From contig CAAELZ010000097.1 in the NCBI GenBank assembly GCA_900756945.1, forward strand, positions 1-51,342: a DNA stretch of 51,342 nucleotides, in the 5' to 3' direction. Source of the stretch: an uncultured Collinsella sp. (GTDB lineage: Bacteria; Actinomycetota; Coriobacteriia; Coriobacteriales; Coriobacteriaceae). Under the pieces are notes generated by a model that saw nothing but the letters and a program-made list of their open reading frames with translations, was not told where the DNA came from and did not search any database. Below, piece after piece: positions 34,305 through 42,965 of this stretch. Both the position numbers and the translations under genes were made by a program. The number at the start of each line of letters is the position of its first letter. Position 1 is the first letter of the stretch.

Positions 34305-35284
34305 CTATTTTGAGTTCTTGATGCGGCGTGTAGCTGCGGTGGTTATTCCGAGTCCTGCGGCGGCGATTCCTGCGAGTGCGATTGCGCTCGGCGCTGTGTC
34401 GCCCGTGTTTGCGAGCTTGCCGGGCTTGCCGCTGCTCGCGTTCGCTTGCTTGGTGGAGCTCGGCGTGGCGCCTTTGCCGGTCGCGGGCGAGCTGGCGGGC
34501 GGTGCCGTCTCGGCGGGTTGCGCTGAGCCGGAGGGAGGCACTGTCTCGGTCGGTTTCGTTATCTCGGCCGAGGTGGCCTTGTCTGCCGCGGCCTTTGCCT
34601 CTTCGTATGCTTTGCAGGCGTCGTCATAGGCCGCTTGCGCCTTTTCCAAATCGTCGAGGAGCGCATCTCGCTTGGCTACGTCCTCATCGATGTGGGCTTT
34701 GGCTTTCTCCGCCTCACTTTCGAAACGCTGAACCTGTCTTTCCTGGCTTTCGAGCCGGCGTTGGCAGTGGTGAAGATCATCTTCACAAGATTTTTCTCGC
34801 CTTTCTGCCGACATGATCTCACTTCGCAACTGCTTAATAGTTTCGTTAGAAGCTCCGTCGTCGATTGCCTTATTTAATTCTGCCTGAAGGCCGCTTGTCC
34901 GGTTGTGGGCCTCACCGTATTTGGCTTGGGCTGCATCGACGTTCGCTTGCATGGCGGGAAGGGGTTTCCTCCATTTGGCGGCTTCCGCCGCCATCTTGTC
35001 GCGGAGCTCTTGAAAAGCGGCAATGTCATCATCGATTACCGCAAGTTTCTCGGGACTTGCGGCGTCTTTTGCGGCCTCGAGGGTTTTGAGCGCTTCCTGC
35101 ATGGCTGCATACGCTTTGTCTTTTGCGGCGGCCGCATCTTCCGTCTGCAAGGCAACTGCACCGGTGGGGGAACTGGTTTCTGCCGCGATCGCCGTTACGG
35201 GGGGGCGATTCCCGCGACAAGCGCCGCGGAAAGGGCGATGCCCACAGTTGCTCGTCTTGCTCTTCTTGCGAGAATGTCGTTCAT
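34305..35284 (-). CDS. Coiled-coil cell-wall protein with LANTG sorting signal; frameshift in signal peptide
   Basis: The mature part has long heptad-like helices rich in A, E and K (about 40-235: EALKTLEAAKDA, SEIMSAERREKSCEDDL, EKAQAAYDDACKAYEE), a Pro/Thr/Ser-rich wall-spanning region, the sorting motif LANTGD, a hydrophobic helix and the tail RRIKNSK. The natural start is ATG 35284 (MNDILARRARRATVGIALS, a good signal peptide; GAGGTG upstream), but the frame breaks at a run of seven G (35199-35205, plus strand). One more base would join signal and mature parts in frame. This could be phase variation, a recent null allele or a sequencing error. It is probably anchored by sortase to the wall; the binding partner is unknown. 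Confidence 0.72.
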
Positions 35285-35425
35285 CTCGGCACCTCATTTC
35301 AAGGGTCGGCGGCTCGGCTGGTAGCACTAATGTAAGTATACCAAGTGGTCGACCCGACACTGGCTGGGTGTGCACGTGCCTCTCCGCTTCTTTGGAAACC
35401 GAACGCCATTAGAAATGACGAGTTG

Positions 35426-35455
35426 TTTACGCTTCATTTGGGCTCACCGTACTAT
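35426..35455 (+). promoter_or_regulatory. Candidate promoter of the second ABC exporter
   Basis: TTTACG (35426-35431) and TACTAT (35450-35455) with an 18-base spacer. The first start codon is at 35500. Confidence 0.45.
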
Positions 35456-35499
35456 CATGATTCGAATTGAGTGTGAATGATGATAGGGAGCGCCTTTTT

Positions 35500-37356
35500 A
35501 TGATTGAGCTGCTCAGGCGTTTTGGTGGTAAGTTTCGCCGCTATATGGTGATCGGCCCTGCGTGCAAGTTGATTGAAGTGATCTTTGACCTGCTTACGCC
35601 GCTGGTGATTGCCCAGATGATCGATAAAGGCATTGGGGCGCACGATGTGGACGCCGTTATCCACTACGGCATGGTACTTGGCGCCATGGCTGTGATTGGC
35701 ATCTCGTTTACGCTCATCTGCCAAAAGATGGCGGCGCTGACCTCGCAGGGCATGGGCACCGACATTCGCGGCGCGCTCTACGAGCACATCAACAAGCTGA
35801 GCTACGCCGAGCTTGATTGCTTTGGCACGCCGTCGCTCATTACCCGCATCACCAACGACGTTAACCAGGTGCAGCTCGCTGTGGCGCTGGGCGTACGCAT
35901 GCTCATCCGCTGGCCCTTCTTGGCCGTGGGCTCCATGGTCGCGGCCCTTGCCATCGACCTTAAGCTCGGCATGATCTTTTTGATTTGCACGCCCGCCATC
36001 GGCTTGGTGTTTTGGTTTGTCATGGCGCGCTGTATCCCGTACTACAAGCAGCTGCAGGCAAAGCTTGACCGCATCGCGCTTATCTGCCGCGAGGGCCTTT
36101 CGGGCGCCCGCGTGGTTCGCGCCTTCGTGCGCGAGGACCATGAGCGCGAGCGCTTTGCCCAAGCCGCCGATGACCAGGCCAATACTGCCATCGCGGTGGG
36201 CAAGCTCTCGTCGATTCTCAACCCCGTCACGTTTCTTGTGATGAACCTGGGCGTGTGCGCCATCCTGTGGGTCGGCGGCATCCAGGTCAACGTGGGCGAG
36301 CTCACGCAGGGTCAGGTCATGGCGTTCGTCAACTACATGACGCAGACCCTCACCTCCATCGTGTATGTCGCCAACCTGGTCGTGGTCTTTACCAAGGCGA
36401 GCGCCAGTGCGTCGCGCATCAACGAGGTGCTCAATTGCGTGCCGAGCATTACCGATGAGGGCAACCAGCCGGTCGCACTGCCCGAGCCGGGCGAACTGGC
36501 GGGTGGCGCTGTTCCGGTCCCTGCGTTGAGCTTTGACCATGCGAGCTTTTCGTTTGGCGTGGGCGCGGCAAATGCCGTGAGCGATGTGACGCTGGAGCTG
36601 CCGCTGGGCAAAACGCTCGGCATTATCGGCGGCACGGGCAGCGGCAAGTCTACGCTCGTCTCGCTTATCCCGCGCCTGTACGATGCGGGCACCGGCAGCG
36701 TGAGCGTGATGGGTGCCGACGTGCGCACTTGGCCGCTCGACCAGCTGCGCCATGTGGTCGCGACCGTCCCGCAGCGCACGTCGCTGGTGAGCGGCACCAT
36801 TCGCAGCAACCTGACCTGGCGTGACGAGTCGGCGACCGACGATGAGCTCTGGGCGGCGCTCGATGTGGCGCAGGCGAGCGAGTTCGTGCGCAACAAGCCG
36901 CAGGGGCTCGACGCCCCGGTCGAGGCGGGCGGCAAGAACTTCAGTGGCGGTCAGCGCCAGCGCTTGACCATCGCGCGCGCCCTGGTGGGCTCGCCACAGG
37001 TCCTGATCATGGACGACTCCGCCTCGGCGCTCGACTTTAAGACCGACGCGGCGCTTCGCCACGCCATCCGCGAGCGCAGCGTGCGCGGTGCCGCCGAGGG
37101 CGGGCTGCCGCTGACGACCGCCATCGTGAGCCAGCGCGTCTCGACCGTGCGCGACGCCGACATGATCTGCGTACTCGACCACGGCTCGGTTGCGGGCCTG
37201 GGCACGCATGACGAGCTGTATGCAAGCTGCCAGCTCTACCGAGAGATCTGCCAGTCGCAGCTTCGCCGCGAGGAGCTCGAGGGCCAGCAGGGGAGTGCGG
37301 CGCCCGCGTCTGCCCCAACCGTCCCCGCATCCGTCTGCGCAAAGGAGGGCTGCTAG
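35500..37356 (+). CDS. ABC exporter half-transporter, second system, subunit 1 (degenerate site)
   Basis: 618 residues. The membrane domain (about 1-320) is followed by an ATPase domain with Walker A GGTGSGKST, signature FSGGQRQRLTIARAL, Walker B IMDDSASALD (Asp for Glu) and a Gln in place of the switch His (IVSQRVST). Thus it has the same degenerate features as the product at 22901. ATG 35500 is used because AGGGAG lies upstream. The next gene begins directly after its stop codon, so the two are translationally coupled. No MarR-type gene precedes this pair. Confidence 0.92.
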   Translation: MIELLRRFGGKFRRYMVIGPACKLIEVIFDLLTPLVIAQMIDKGIGAHDVDAVIHYGMVLGAMAVIGISFTLICQKMAALTSQGMGTDIRGALYEHINKLSYAELDCFGTPSLITRITNDVNQVQLAVALGVRMLIRWPFLAVGSMVAALAIDLKLGMIFLICTPAIGLVFWFVMARCIPYYKQLQAKLDRIALICREGLSGARVVRAFVREDHERERFAQAADDQANTAIAVGKLSSILNPVTFLVMNLGVCAILWVGGIQVNVGELTQGQVMAFVNYMTQTLTSIVYVANLVVVFTKASASASRINEVLNCVPSITDEGNQPVALPEPGELAGGAVPVPALSFDHASFSFGVGAANAVSDVTLELPLGKTLGIIGGTGSGKSTLVSLIPRLYDAGTGSVSVMGADVRTWPLDQLRHVVATVPQRTSLVSGTIRSNLTWRDESATDDELWAALDVAQASEFVRNKPQGLDAPVEAGGKNFSGGQRQRLTIARALVGSPQVLIMDDSASALDFKTDAALRHAIRERSVRGAAEGGLPLTTAIVSQRVSTVRDADMICVLDHGSVAGLGTHDELYASCQLYREICQSQLRREELEGQQGSAAPASAPTVPASVCAKEGC

Positions 37357-39216
37357 ATGAATCCGTATACTTCTTCCGGTTCGGTTGCCACGATGACGGC
37401 CAATGTGTCCGGTAACGACAAGCTCAACGACCTGGGCGACGGCCCGCGCCAACCCGGTGATCCCGAGCGCTATCCCGTGGGCGCGGTGACGCGCCGCCTG
37501 CTGGGCTATGTTCGCCCGCACCGTATTTCGTTTACGGCGTCGTTTGTGAGCGCCGCCATCTCGGTGATTCTGCAGCTCTACACGCCCATCCTCATCGGCG
37601 AGGGCATCGACCTGATCGTCGCGACGGGCCAGGTGGACTTTGATGCGTTACTGCCGCTCGTTACCAAGCTCGCGATTGTCGTCGTAGGTGCTGCGGCCTT
37701 CCAGTGGCTGCAGGGCTACTGCGTCAACCGCCTGTCCTACGAAACGGTGCGCGACATGCGCGTGGAGGCGAGCGACAAGCTCAGCCGCATGCCGCTCAGC
37801 TTTGTCGACAGCCATGCCCACGGCGACCTTATGAGCCGCGTGGTCAACGACGTCGATCAGGTGGGCGACGGTCTGCTGCAGGGCTTTACCCAGCTCTTTA
37901 CCGGCGTCATCACCATCGTGGGCACGCTTGCGTTTATGCTCTCCATTAACCTGACCATGACACTCGTGGTGGTGCTCGTCACGCCGCTTTCCATCTTTGC
38001 AGCTGGCGCCATCGCCAAGCTCTCCAACAAAAGCTTTACGGCTCAGCAGCGTATTCAAGGGCAGCTCGGCGGTCATATCGAGGAGTATGTGGGTGAGCAA
38101 AAGCTGGTGGACGCCTTCGCCTACGGCCCGCACGCTCAGCAGCGCTTCGATGCCCTTAACGCCGAGCTCTATACAGCAGGTGAACGCGCGCAGTTTATGG
38201 GTTCGCTCTCCAACCCCGGCACGCGCTTTATCAATAACATCATCTATGCCGTGGTCGCTGTGATCGGCTGCGTGGGCGTGATCACGGGCGTGCCAGCGGC
38301 GCTTACGGTGGGCGGCGTGCAGATTTTCCTGTCCTATGCCAACCAGTACACCAAGCCGTTCAACGAGGTCACCAACGTCATCACGCAGATCCAGACCGCG
38401 TACGCCTCGGCGCGCCGCATGTTTGCGCTGCTCGATGCCCGCGAGCAAGAGCCCGATGCGTCAGATGCCGTGGAGCTTGCTGCCCCGCAGGGCGAGGTGA
38501 CCTTTGAGCATGTGGACTTTAGCTATGTGCCCGATCGCAAGCTGCTGCAGGATATCTGCATCGAGGCCAAGCCCGGCATGCGCTTTGCCCTGGTCGGTCC
38601 CACGGGCTGCGGCAAGACGACGCTCATCAACCTGCTGCTGCGTTTTTACGATATCGATGCCGGCCGCATCGCGGTAGACGGGCGTTCGTCGCGCGACTAC
38701 ACGCGCTCGAGCCTGCGCCGCGCCTTTGGCATGGTGCTGCAGGACACTTGGCTGTTCGAGGGCACGGTGGCGGACAACATCGCTTACGGTTGCCCGGATG
38801 CCACGCGCGAGCAGGTTATCGAGGCGGCCAAGCGCGCGCATGCGCATAAGTTTATCGTGCAGCTGCCAGGCGGCTACGATACGGTAATCGGCGAGGACGG
38901 CGGCACGTTTAGCCAGGGTCAAAAACAACTGCTGTGCATCGCGCGCGTCATGCTCACCGACCCGGCTATCTTGCTGCTGGACGAGGCGACCTCGAGCATC
39001 GATACCCGCACCGAGTTGCAGGTTCAGGCGGCATTCGACGAGCTCATGGCAGGTCGCACAAGCTTTGTCGTGGCGCACCGCCTGAGCACCATCCGCAACG
39101 CCGACTGCATTCTGGTGATGCGCGACGGCCAGATTATCGAGCGCGGCACGCACGACGAGCTGCTAGTGGCAGGCGGCTTCTACGCCGAACTCTACCGCAG
39201 CCAGTTTGCCCAGTAA
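37357..39216 (+). CDS. ABC exporter half-transporter, second system, subunit 2 (canonical site)
   Basis: 619 residues. A soluble N-terminal part of about 40 residues (MNPYTSSGSVATMTANVSGN) precedes the membrane domain and ATPase domain. Walker A is GPTGCGKTT, Walker B LLDEATSSID, switch His in VVAHRLST, and the signature is FSQGQKQLLCIAR. As with the pair at 22901, the weak signature belongs to the composite site that also holds the partner's degenerate Walker B, so this is a second heterodimeric exporter and probably a paralog of the first. Confidence 0.92.
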   Translation: MNPYTSSGSVATMTANVSGNDKLNDLGDGPRQPGDPERYPVGAVTRRLLGYVRPHRISFTASFVSAAISVILQLYTPILIGEGIDLIVATGQVDFDALLPLVTKLAIVVVGAAAFQWLQGYCVNRLSYETVRDMRVEASDKLSRMPLSFVDSHAHGDLMSRVVNDVDQVGDGLLQGFTQLFTGVITIVGTLAFMLSINLTMTLVVVLVTPLSIFAAGAIAKLSNKSFTAQQRIQGQLGGHIEEYVGEQKLVDAFAYGPHAQQRFDALNAELYTAGERAQFMGSLSNPGTRFINNIIYAVVAVIGCVGVITGVPAALTVGGVQIFLSYANQYTKPFNEVTNVITQIQTAYASARRMFALLDAREQEPDASDAVELAAPQGEVTFEHVDFSYVPDRKLLQDICIEAKPGMRFALVGPTGCGKTTLINLLLRFYDIDAGRIAVDGRSSRDYTRSSLRRAFGMVLQDTWLFEGTVADNIAYGCPDATREQVIEAAKRAHAHKFIVQLPGGYDTVIGEDGGTFSQGQKQLLCIARVMLTDPAILLLDEATSSIDTRTELQVQAAFDELMAGRTSFVVAHRLSTIRNADCILVMRDGQIIERGTHDELLVAGGFYAELYRSQFAQ

Positions 39217-39244
39217 GCAAGCCCGTGGGGCATGTAACGCAGCG

Positions 39245-40510
39245 CTAGGGCGCGAGTGCGTCAACGGGGGCAACGATAATGCCCTCGGGCGTTGTATGGG
39301 CCGGCATGCCGAACCCGATGACGATGAGCTTGGCCGCGGGTGGTCTCTCGCCACGCTCGACAAGTTTGCGCTCGAGCCGAAGCAGGTTTGCAGATGCCTC
39401 GGGGATCTGCGGACTTCCGAGTTTTACTTCCACGGCAATCCAAGTTCCATCGCGCCTATGTATAACGGCATCGACCTCGAGATCGTCGGCGTCATGGTAG
39501 TGGGACACCGATGAGTCATTTGCGGCTGCATAGACCTTAAGGTCGTGCAGGACGAGGGATTCGAAGAGCAGTCCCAGCGTCTTCGGGTCGGATGCCAATG
39601 ACTCCGGATTTGCTCCGAGCAGTGCGACGGCAAGCGAAGGGTCGGCGAGGTGCCTTTTCGCACTTTGCCGCAGCTTTACCGGAGACCTGAGCGCCGGATG
39701 CCAGGCCGGGATATCATCGATGATGTGTATTCTGCGCAAGGCATCCGTATAGCGCCGCAGCGTACTTCTCGATACATCACCGCCGAGGTCTTTCTCAAGA
39801 GACTTTTCGCCGGCAAGAGTGGATTCGTTGCGCGCAAGCGAAGACAGAAGAGCTCTGACTTTCTCCGGGTCACGCTTCACGCCGTCAACCCTCGAAACAT
39901 CCGATTCGCAGACACCGTCGATGTAGGCAGCGGATATACGCATTGCATCGGCAGTCGTCTTGCCAACCGCCTGAGGCCAACCACCACGACATAGCAAATC
40001 GGCAATATCGGCGATGCCGTTGATGGATCCAAGTGCCGCTTTGATGGGGCATCCGTTAAGCAGCGATTCGAGCGAGACCGCCCCTGAGGAAACCCCGAGT
40101 TCGGCCAGAGTCATTGTTTCCATGCGCAAGCGTGATATGCGCCCGATGCCGCTGTGCATCGGTTGGTCGGCGTCGTTTGGTGTTGCTGACCCCGTAAGCA
40201 AAAACTGCCCTGGCTCACCGGTCCGACGATCGCATTCGAAACGTATCGCGTCCCACAGTTTTGGCTCTTCCTGCCACTCATCGATGAGTCTCGGCGTTGC
40301 GCCGACTATTGCTTGAGCTGGATCGATCCTGGCAAGCTGCAGTGCGGCAAAGTCTCCGGCAGGGTCGGAGAGAGACAGCGATGATTCAGCGAATCGCTGG
40401 GCCGTAGTCGTCTTTCCGCACCACTTCGGTCCCTGAATGAGCACGGCACCAAAAATGCCAAGATCGCGTTCGATTGAGCGATCGATACATCTACTCATAT
40501 ACCTAGTCAT
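39245..40510 (-). CDS. AAA+ ATPase with DUF4143-type C-terminus
   Basis: 421 residues. An AAA_14-like ATPase domain (about 1-180) has Walker A GPKWCGKTTTAQRF, Walker B PRLIDEWQEEP and the sensor-like FLLTGSATP. A C-terminal restriction-fold-like region resembles DUF4143 (LLFESLVLHDLKVYA, DDLEVDAVIHRRDGTWIAVEVKLG), which holds the E-V-K-like nuclease-fold signature. Such proteins are common, often single, and of unproven role; toxin-antitoxin or defence links have been proposed for some. GCGGGAAG lies before ATG 40510; ATG 40525 lacks a site. A 23-bp tandem repeat array lies directly upstream. Confidence 0.83.
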   Translation of the reverse strand: MTRYMSRCIDRSIERDLGIFGAVLIQGPKWCGKTTTAQRFAESSLSLSDPAGDFAALQLARIDPAQAIVGATPRLIDEWQEEPKLWDAIRFECDRRTGEPGQFLLTGSATPNDADQPMHSGIGRISRLRMETMTLAELGVSSGAVSLESLLNGCPIKAALGSINGIADIADLLCRGGWPQAVGKTTADAMRISAAYIDGVCESDVSRVDGVKRDPEKVRALLSSLARNESTLAGEKSLEKDLGGDVSRSTLRRYTDALRRIHIIDDIPAWHPALRSPVKLRQSAKRHLADPSLAVALLGANPESLASDPKTLGLLFESLVLHDLKVYAAANDSSVSHYHDADDLEVDAVIHRRDGTWIAVEVKLGSPQIPEASANLLRLERKLVERGERPPAAKLIVIGFGMPAHTTPEGIIVAPVDALAP

Positions 40511-40563
40511 CGTACTTCCCGCCATTCAAAGAAACATCTCGTTTTATAGCATCTTACCAGCGC

Positions 40564-40702
40564 GTAAAACATTTTGACGAAAAACCATGACACAATTTGA
40601 CGGTATTTCGTGAAACAAATTGACGATATTATATGAAACAATTTGACGGCGTTTTGTGAAACAGTTTTTCGGCCATTCGTGAAACGTTCTGCGGCGGTTT
40701 CA
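40564..40702. repeat. Tandem array of six 23-bp units upstream of the ATPase gene
   Basis: Units start at 40564 (24 bases), 40588, 40611, 40634, 40657 and 40680 with an exact 23-base period. The consensus is TGAAACAATTTGACGGTATT plus TCG. The middle four are the best preserved; the outer ones are eroded. The period is not a multiple of three, so it is not coding. The form is like iterons or multiple operators, lying between the ATPase gene (minus) and the flavodoxin-like gene (plus). Confidence 0.85.
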
Positions 40703-40770
40703 ATCCGAAGTACATACTGTTCGAAATCTGTCCAAAGATGTCGTCTGCGTCGCCAATCGACAGACGGTGG

Positions 40771-40798
40771 TTTACATCTGTCACGTTAGTACTAAGAT
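40771..40798 (+). promoter_or_regulatory. Candidate promoter of the flavodoxin-like gene
   Basis: TTTACA (40771-40776), 16-base spacer, TAAGAT (40793-40798). CTAATAAATTGCATTAG, a palindrome, follows at 40805-40821. Confidence 0.5.
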
Positions 40799-40857
40799 AT
40801 TCATCTAATAAATTGCATTAGTGGCTTTAGTTTTGGGGGAAACGAGGCAACGTGACT

Positions 40858-41409
40858 ATGACGTGCTCTTTGGTGGTCAACAGCAAGAGCGGTAATACCA
40901 GGATGGTTTCGGGTGCGATCAAGCGCGCTCTGCAGGCTGCGGGCGTTGAGTTTGTCCATGCCGCGGCGTTGAGCGACGATGCGGACGCAGATCAGGTTGC
41001 GCTCGAGGCGCAGGGCGCCTGCGCGGCCGACACGGTGCTCGTCGGTTTTTGGTGCGACAAGGGCGCGTGCACGCCTTCGGTCGCGGCGTTGCTCTCCGCC
41101 TTGCACGGTAAGCGCGTCTTCCTGTTTGGCACCTGCGGCTTTGGGGCCGACCAGAGCTATTATCAGCAGATTATCGATCGCGTGACCTCCAATTTGGCCA
41201 ATGATGCCGAGCTTGTAGGCTGGGCGATGTGCCAGGGCAAGATGGGTCCTGCGGTCAAGCAGCGCTACGAGGCAATGCTTGAGCAAGATCCCGAAAACGC
41301 CCGATTTAAGATGCTGCTCGACAACTGGGTTGCCGCGAAGGACCATCCCACCAAGGAAGACCTGGACAACATGGCCGCAGCCGCCAAGAAGGCTGTGCTG
41401 GGCGAGTAG
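40858..41409 (+). CDS. Flavodoxin-like protein
   Basis: 183 residues. The N-terminal phosphate-loop MTCSLVVNSKSGNTRMVSGAI binds FMN in the flavodoxin fold. Middle segments VLVGFWCDKGACTP and KRVFLFGTCGFGADQSYY resemble the other FMN loops. A helical tail follows (PENARFKMLLDNWVAAKDHP). It is similar in type to the short flavodoxin-family proteins found in several gut anaerobes, some near bilirubin-reductase genes, but no such neighbour is here. ATG 40858 and GTG 40852 are both possible starts; GAGG fits either. It has its own promoter and terminator. Confidence 0.8.
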   Translation: MTCSLVVNSKSGNTRMVSGAIKRALQAAGVEFVHAAALSDDADADQVALEAQGACAADTVLVGFWCDKGACTPSVAALLSALHGKRVFLFGTCGFGADQSYYQQIIDRVTSNLANDAELVGWAMCQGKMGPAVKQRYEAMLEQDPENARFKMLLDNWVAAKDHPTKEDLDNMAAAAKKAVLGE

Positions 41410-41447
41410 ATAATCGCCGTCGCGCGCTCGAAATAACACAAACGTGA

Positions 41448-41475
41448 AAGCCTCGAAATTCTCGAGGCTTTTTTC
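41448..41475 (+). terminator. Rho-independent terminator after the flavodoxin-like gene
   Basis: AAAGCCTCGA and TCGAGGCTTT around AATTC, followed by TTTTC. Confidence 0.9.
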
Positions 41476-41493
41476 TTAACACGGGGGTGCGCC

Positions 41494-41649
41494 GTGGCAA
41501 GCGTCTGGGGCGACATTTTCCATCATCCGGACGATGAGTCGGTTTTGGAAGATACGGTCTCCTGTATCAGCTGGATGTATAGGCAGATGGAGTACGGCTA
41601 CAAAACGTGCTCGGGCTTCTTTACGCACCATTCGATGGGATTCATGTAG
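41494..41649 (+). CDS. Possible 51-residue protein
   Basis: GTG 41494 follows ACGGGGG (good ribosome-like site). The product begins MASVWGDIFHHPDDESVLED and ends SMGFM; it has a folded-protein-like composition with several aromatic residues and two cysteines. No family is recognised, and it lies after the terminator at 41448 with no clear promoter, so it may equally be the end of a decayed gene. Confidence 0.35.
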   Translation: MASVWGDIFHHPDDESVLEDTVSCISWMYRQMEYGYKTCSGFFTHHSMGFM

Positions 41650-41729
41650 TAAGACGCCGCCGGGCGGGCGCCACGTTGCAGAACCTAGGCCTAGCAGGTG
41701 GCTGATAATTCCATACCCAAATGTATCCA

Positions 41730-41926
41730 GAGTGGGATGGGCTTTCCGGATGGGCGGGGTTGCGGAAGCCGTGTCCCGGAATTTGCCTTTGGAATGGGAT
41801 GCGGTTTCCCGTTGAGGGTCTTGGCGGAAAGTGCGACCCGGAATTTGTGATCGGAGTGGGATGTGGTTTCCCAACGGGGCCACAAGCGGAAGCTGCATCC
41901 CACTCCGGACGGGAATTCTGGGACAC
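41730..41926. repeat. Three 62-bp tandem repeats
   Basis: Units start at GAGTGGGATG (41730), GAATGGGATG (41792) and GAGTGGGATG (41854), an exact period of 62. Each holds GGTTTCC-like and GCGGAA-like parts that can pair, and CCCGGAATTTG near the end. The third ends with an inverted GCATCCCACTCC. Non-coding in all frames as judged by composition. Origin unknown. Confidence 0.75.
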
Positions 41927-42182
41927 AGTTCTCAGAGGATTATGGGCTGCGAACTACATGGGGCCGTCATAAAACTCCGGTAAAAGGGGGTCGGAAATAA
42001 ATGGCACTTCCAGTAGTTTCTTTTAATGTGGGGGGGGGGTACCATTATTTTAGTTTCACAAAAAATCGATCCCTCTATGGGGAAGTTGCGTAGGGGGTTA
42101 GTCACAGATATTGGATAGAACAGACTAATTTGGGGATAAATGACCACTTACGCCAAAATAGGTAGCATTTGGCGACAAAACA
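41927..42182. other. AT-richer non-coding stretch with a run of ten G
   Basis: No gene is seen. A G10 tract (42030-42039) lies in AT-rich sequence. CGCCAAA/TTTGGCG (42151-42174) is a 7-bp palindrome with a 10-base loop. Base composition differs from the rest of the window, which suggests acquired or decaying DNA. Confidence 0.4.
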
Positions 42183-42211
42183 TTGAAAAATGTGTAGCAC
42201 ATCGCTATGTT
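42183..42211 (+). promoter_or_regulatory. Candidate promoter of the SipW-type surface operon
   Basis: TTGAAA (42183-42188), 17-base spacer, TATGTT (42206-42211). The spacer holds the palindrome ATGTGTAGCACAT (42190-42202), a possible operator. It lies about 125 bases before the first gene. Confidence 0.45.
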
Positions 42212-42337
42212 TTTATTACGAAAAGATTCCAAATTGGCTTATTTCGGACTCACTTTTCAAGCGCCTTGCGGTTCCTGTTGAAACTTGCTGACCTTTGGAT
42301 GGGTTGAATAGGTCCTCAAGGGGGATGAATTATCACT

Positions 42338-42895
42338 TTGACAGCGCGTAGACTCAAACGATTTATTGCACTTTTGAGTAGCTTGGCGTTCGCGCTTGTC
42401 ATAGCCCTTGCCGTTGTTTCTTTTGTTCCTCGTGCATTTGGATACATGCCCTTTGCTGTGCTCTCGGGCTCTATGGAACCCGAGCTTCCCGTTGGCTCCA
42501 TGGTGTTTGTTCGCCAGGTTGAGCCAGTGGATATTGCCGTGGGTGACAATGCAACCTTTTACCGATCGGACGGTGCCGTGGTGACGCACCAGGTGTACGA
42601 GATCGACCCTGTGGCGCAGATGATCGGCACGCAGGGAATTGCGAACAAAAATGCAGACGGAAGCATCATGCACGATGCCGAGCAGACGCCTTTTTCGAGT
42701 GTTATCGGCACTGTTTCTTTTTGTGTCCCTTACCTGGGCTTCGTCAACGCATATTGCACGACGATGCCCGGTTTGCTTGTTGTGGTGGCCGTTCTGGCGC
42801 TGCTGATCGCGGCGTCGATAGTGCTCGATCGGATGGTTCCCGACGAGCCTGCGGGCAAGCATACCCGCGTGCATGCGAGGAAGCGGCGTTCATAG
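42338..42895 (+). CDS. ER-type (SipW-like) signal peptidase I
   Basis: 185 residues with an N-terminal membrane helix (about 10-30) and a C-terminal one (about 143-165, LLVVVAVLALLIAASIVL). The catalytic serine is S45 in VLSGSMEPELP, and the base is histidine, H84 in GAVVTHQVYE, not lysine; this Ser-His pair is the mark of the ER/archaeal/SipW class. It probably cleaves the SipW-type precursors encoded by the next genes. The start is odd: TTG 42338 is the first usual start after an in-frame stop (42326), about 13 bases from AAGGGGGA; ATT 42329 or ATC 42332 are other possibilities. First gene of the operon. Confidence 0.88.
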   Translation: MTARRLKRFIALLSSLAFALVIALAVVSFVPRAFGYMPFAVLSGSMEPELPVGSMVFVRQVEPVDIAVGDNATFYRSDGAVVTHQVYEIDPVAQMIGTQGIANKNADGSIMHDAEQTPFSSVIGTVSFCVPYLGFVNAYCTTMPGLLVVVAVLALLIAASIVLDRMVPDEPAGKHTRVHARKRRS

Positions 42896-42965
42896 CGGCA
42901 GGGAAAAGCGTCGGCGGCGGTAGGGGCCGTTGCCGGGGAAAACGATTCTCGAAAGGAAGAGAACG

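Noticed and set aside
35455..37521. Long minus-strand frame of 688 codons opposite the ABC exporter
   Set aside because: It mirrors the coding frame of the exporter gene, is rich in R, H and A, and has no domain; an antisense shadow of GC-rich codons.
40564..40702. CRISPR array
   Set aside because: The units are contiguous 23-bp tandem copies without unique spacers, and no cas genes are present.
41476..41898. Minus-strand 140-codon frame across the 62-bp repeats
   Set aside because: The frame is repeat-derived; the period of 62 is not a multiple of three, so its reading frame shifts between units.
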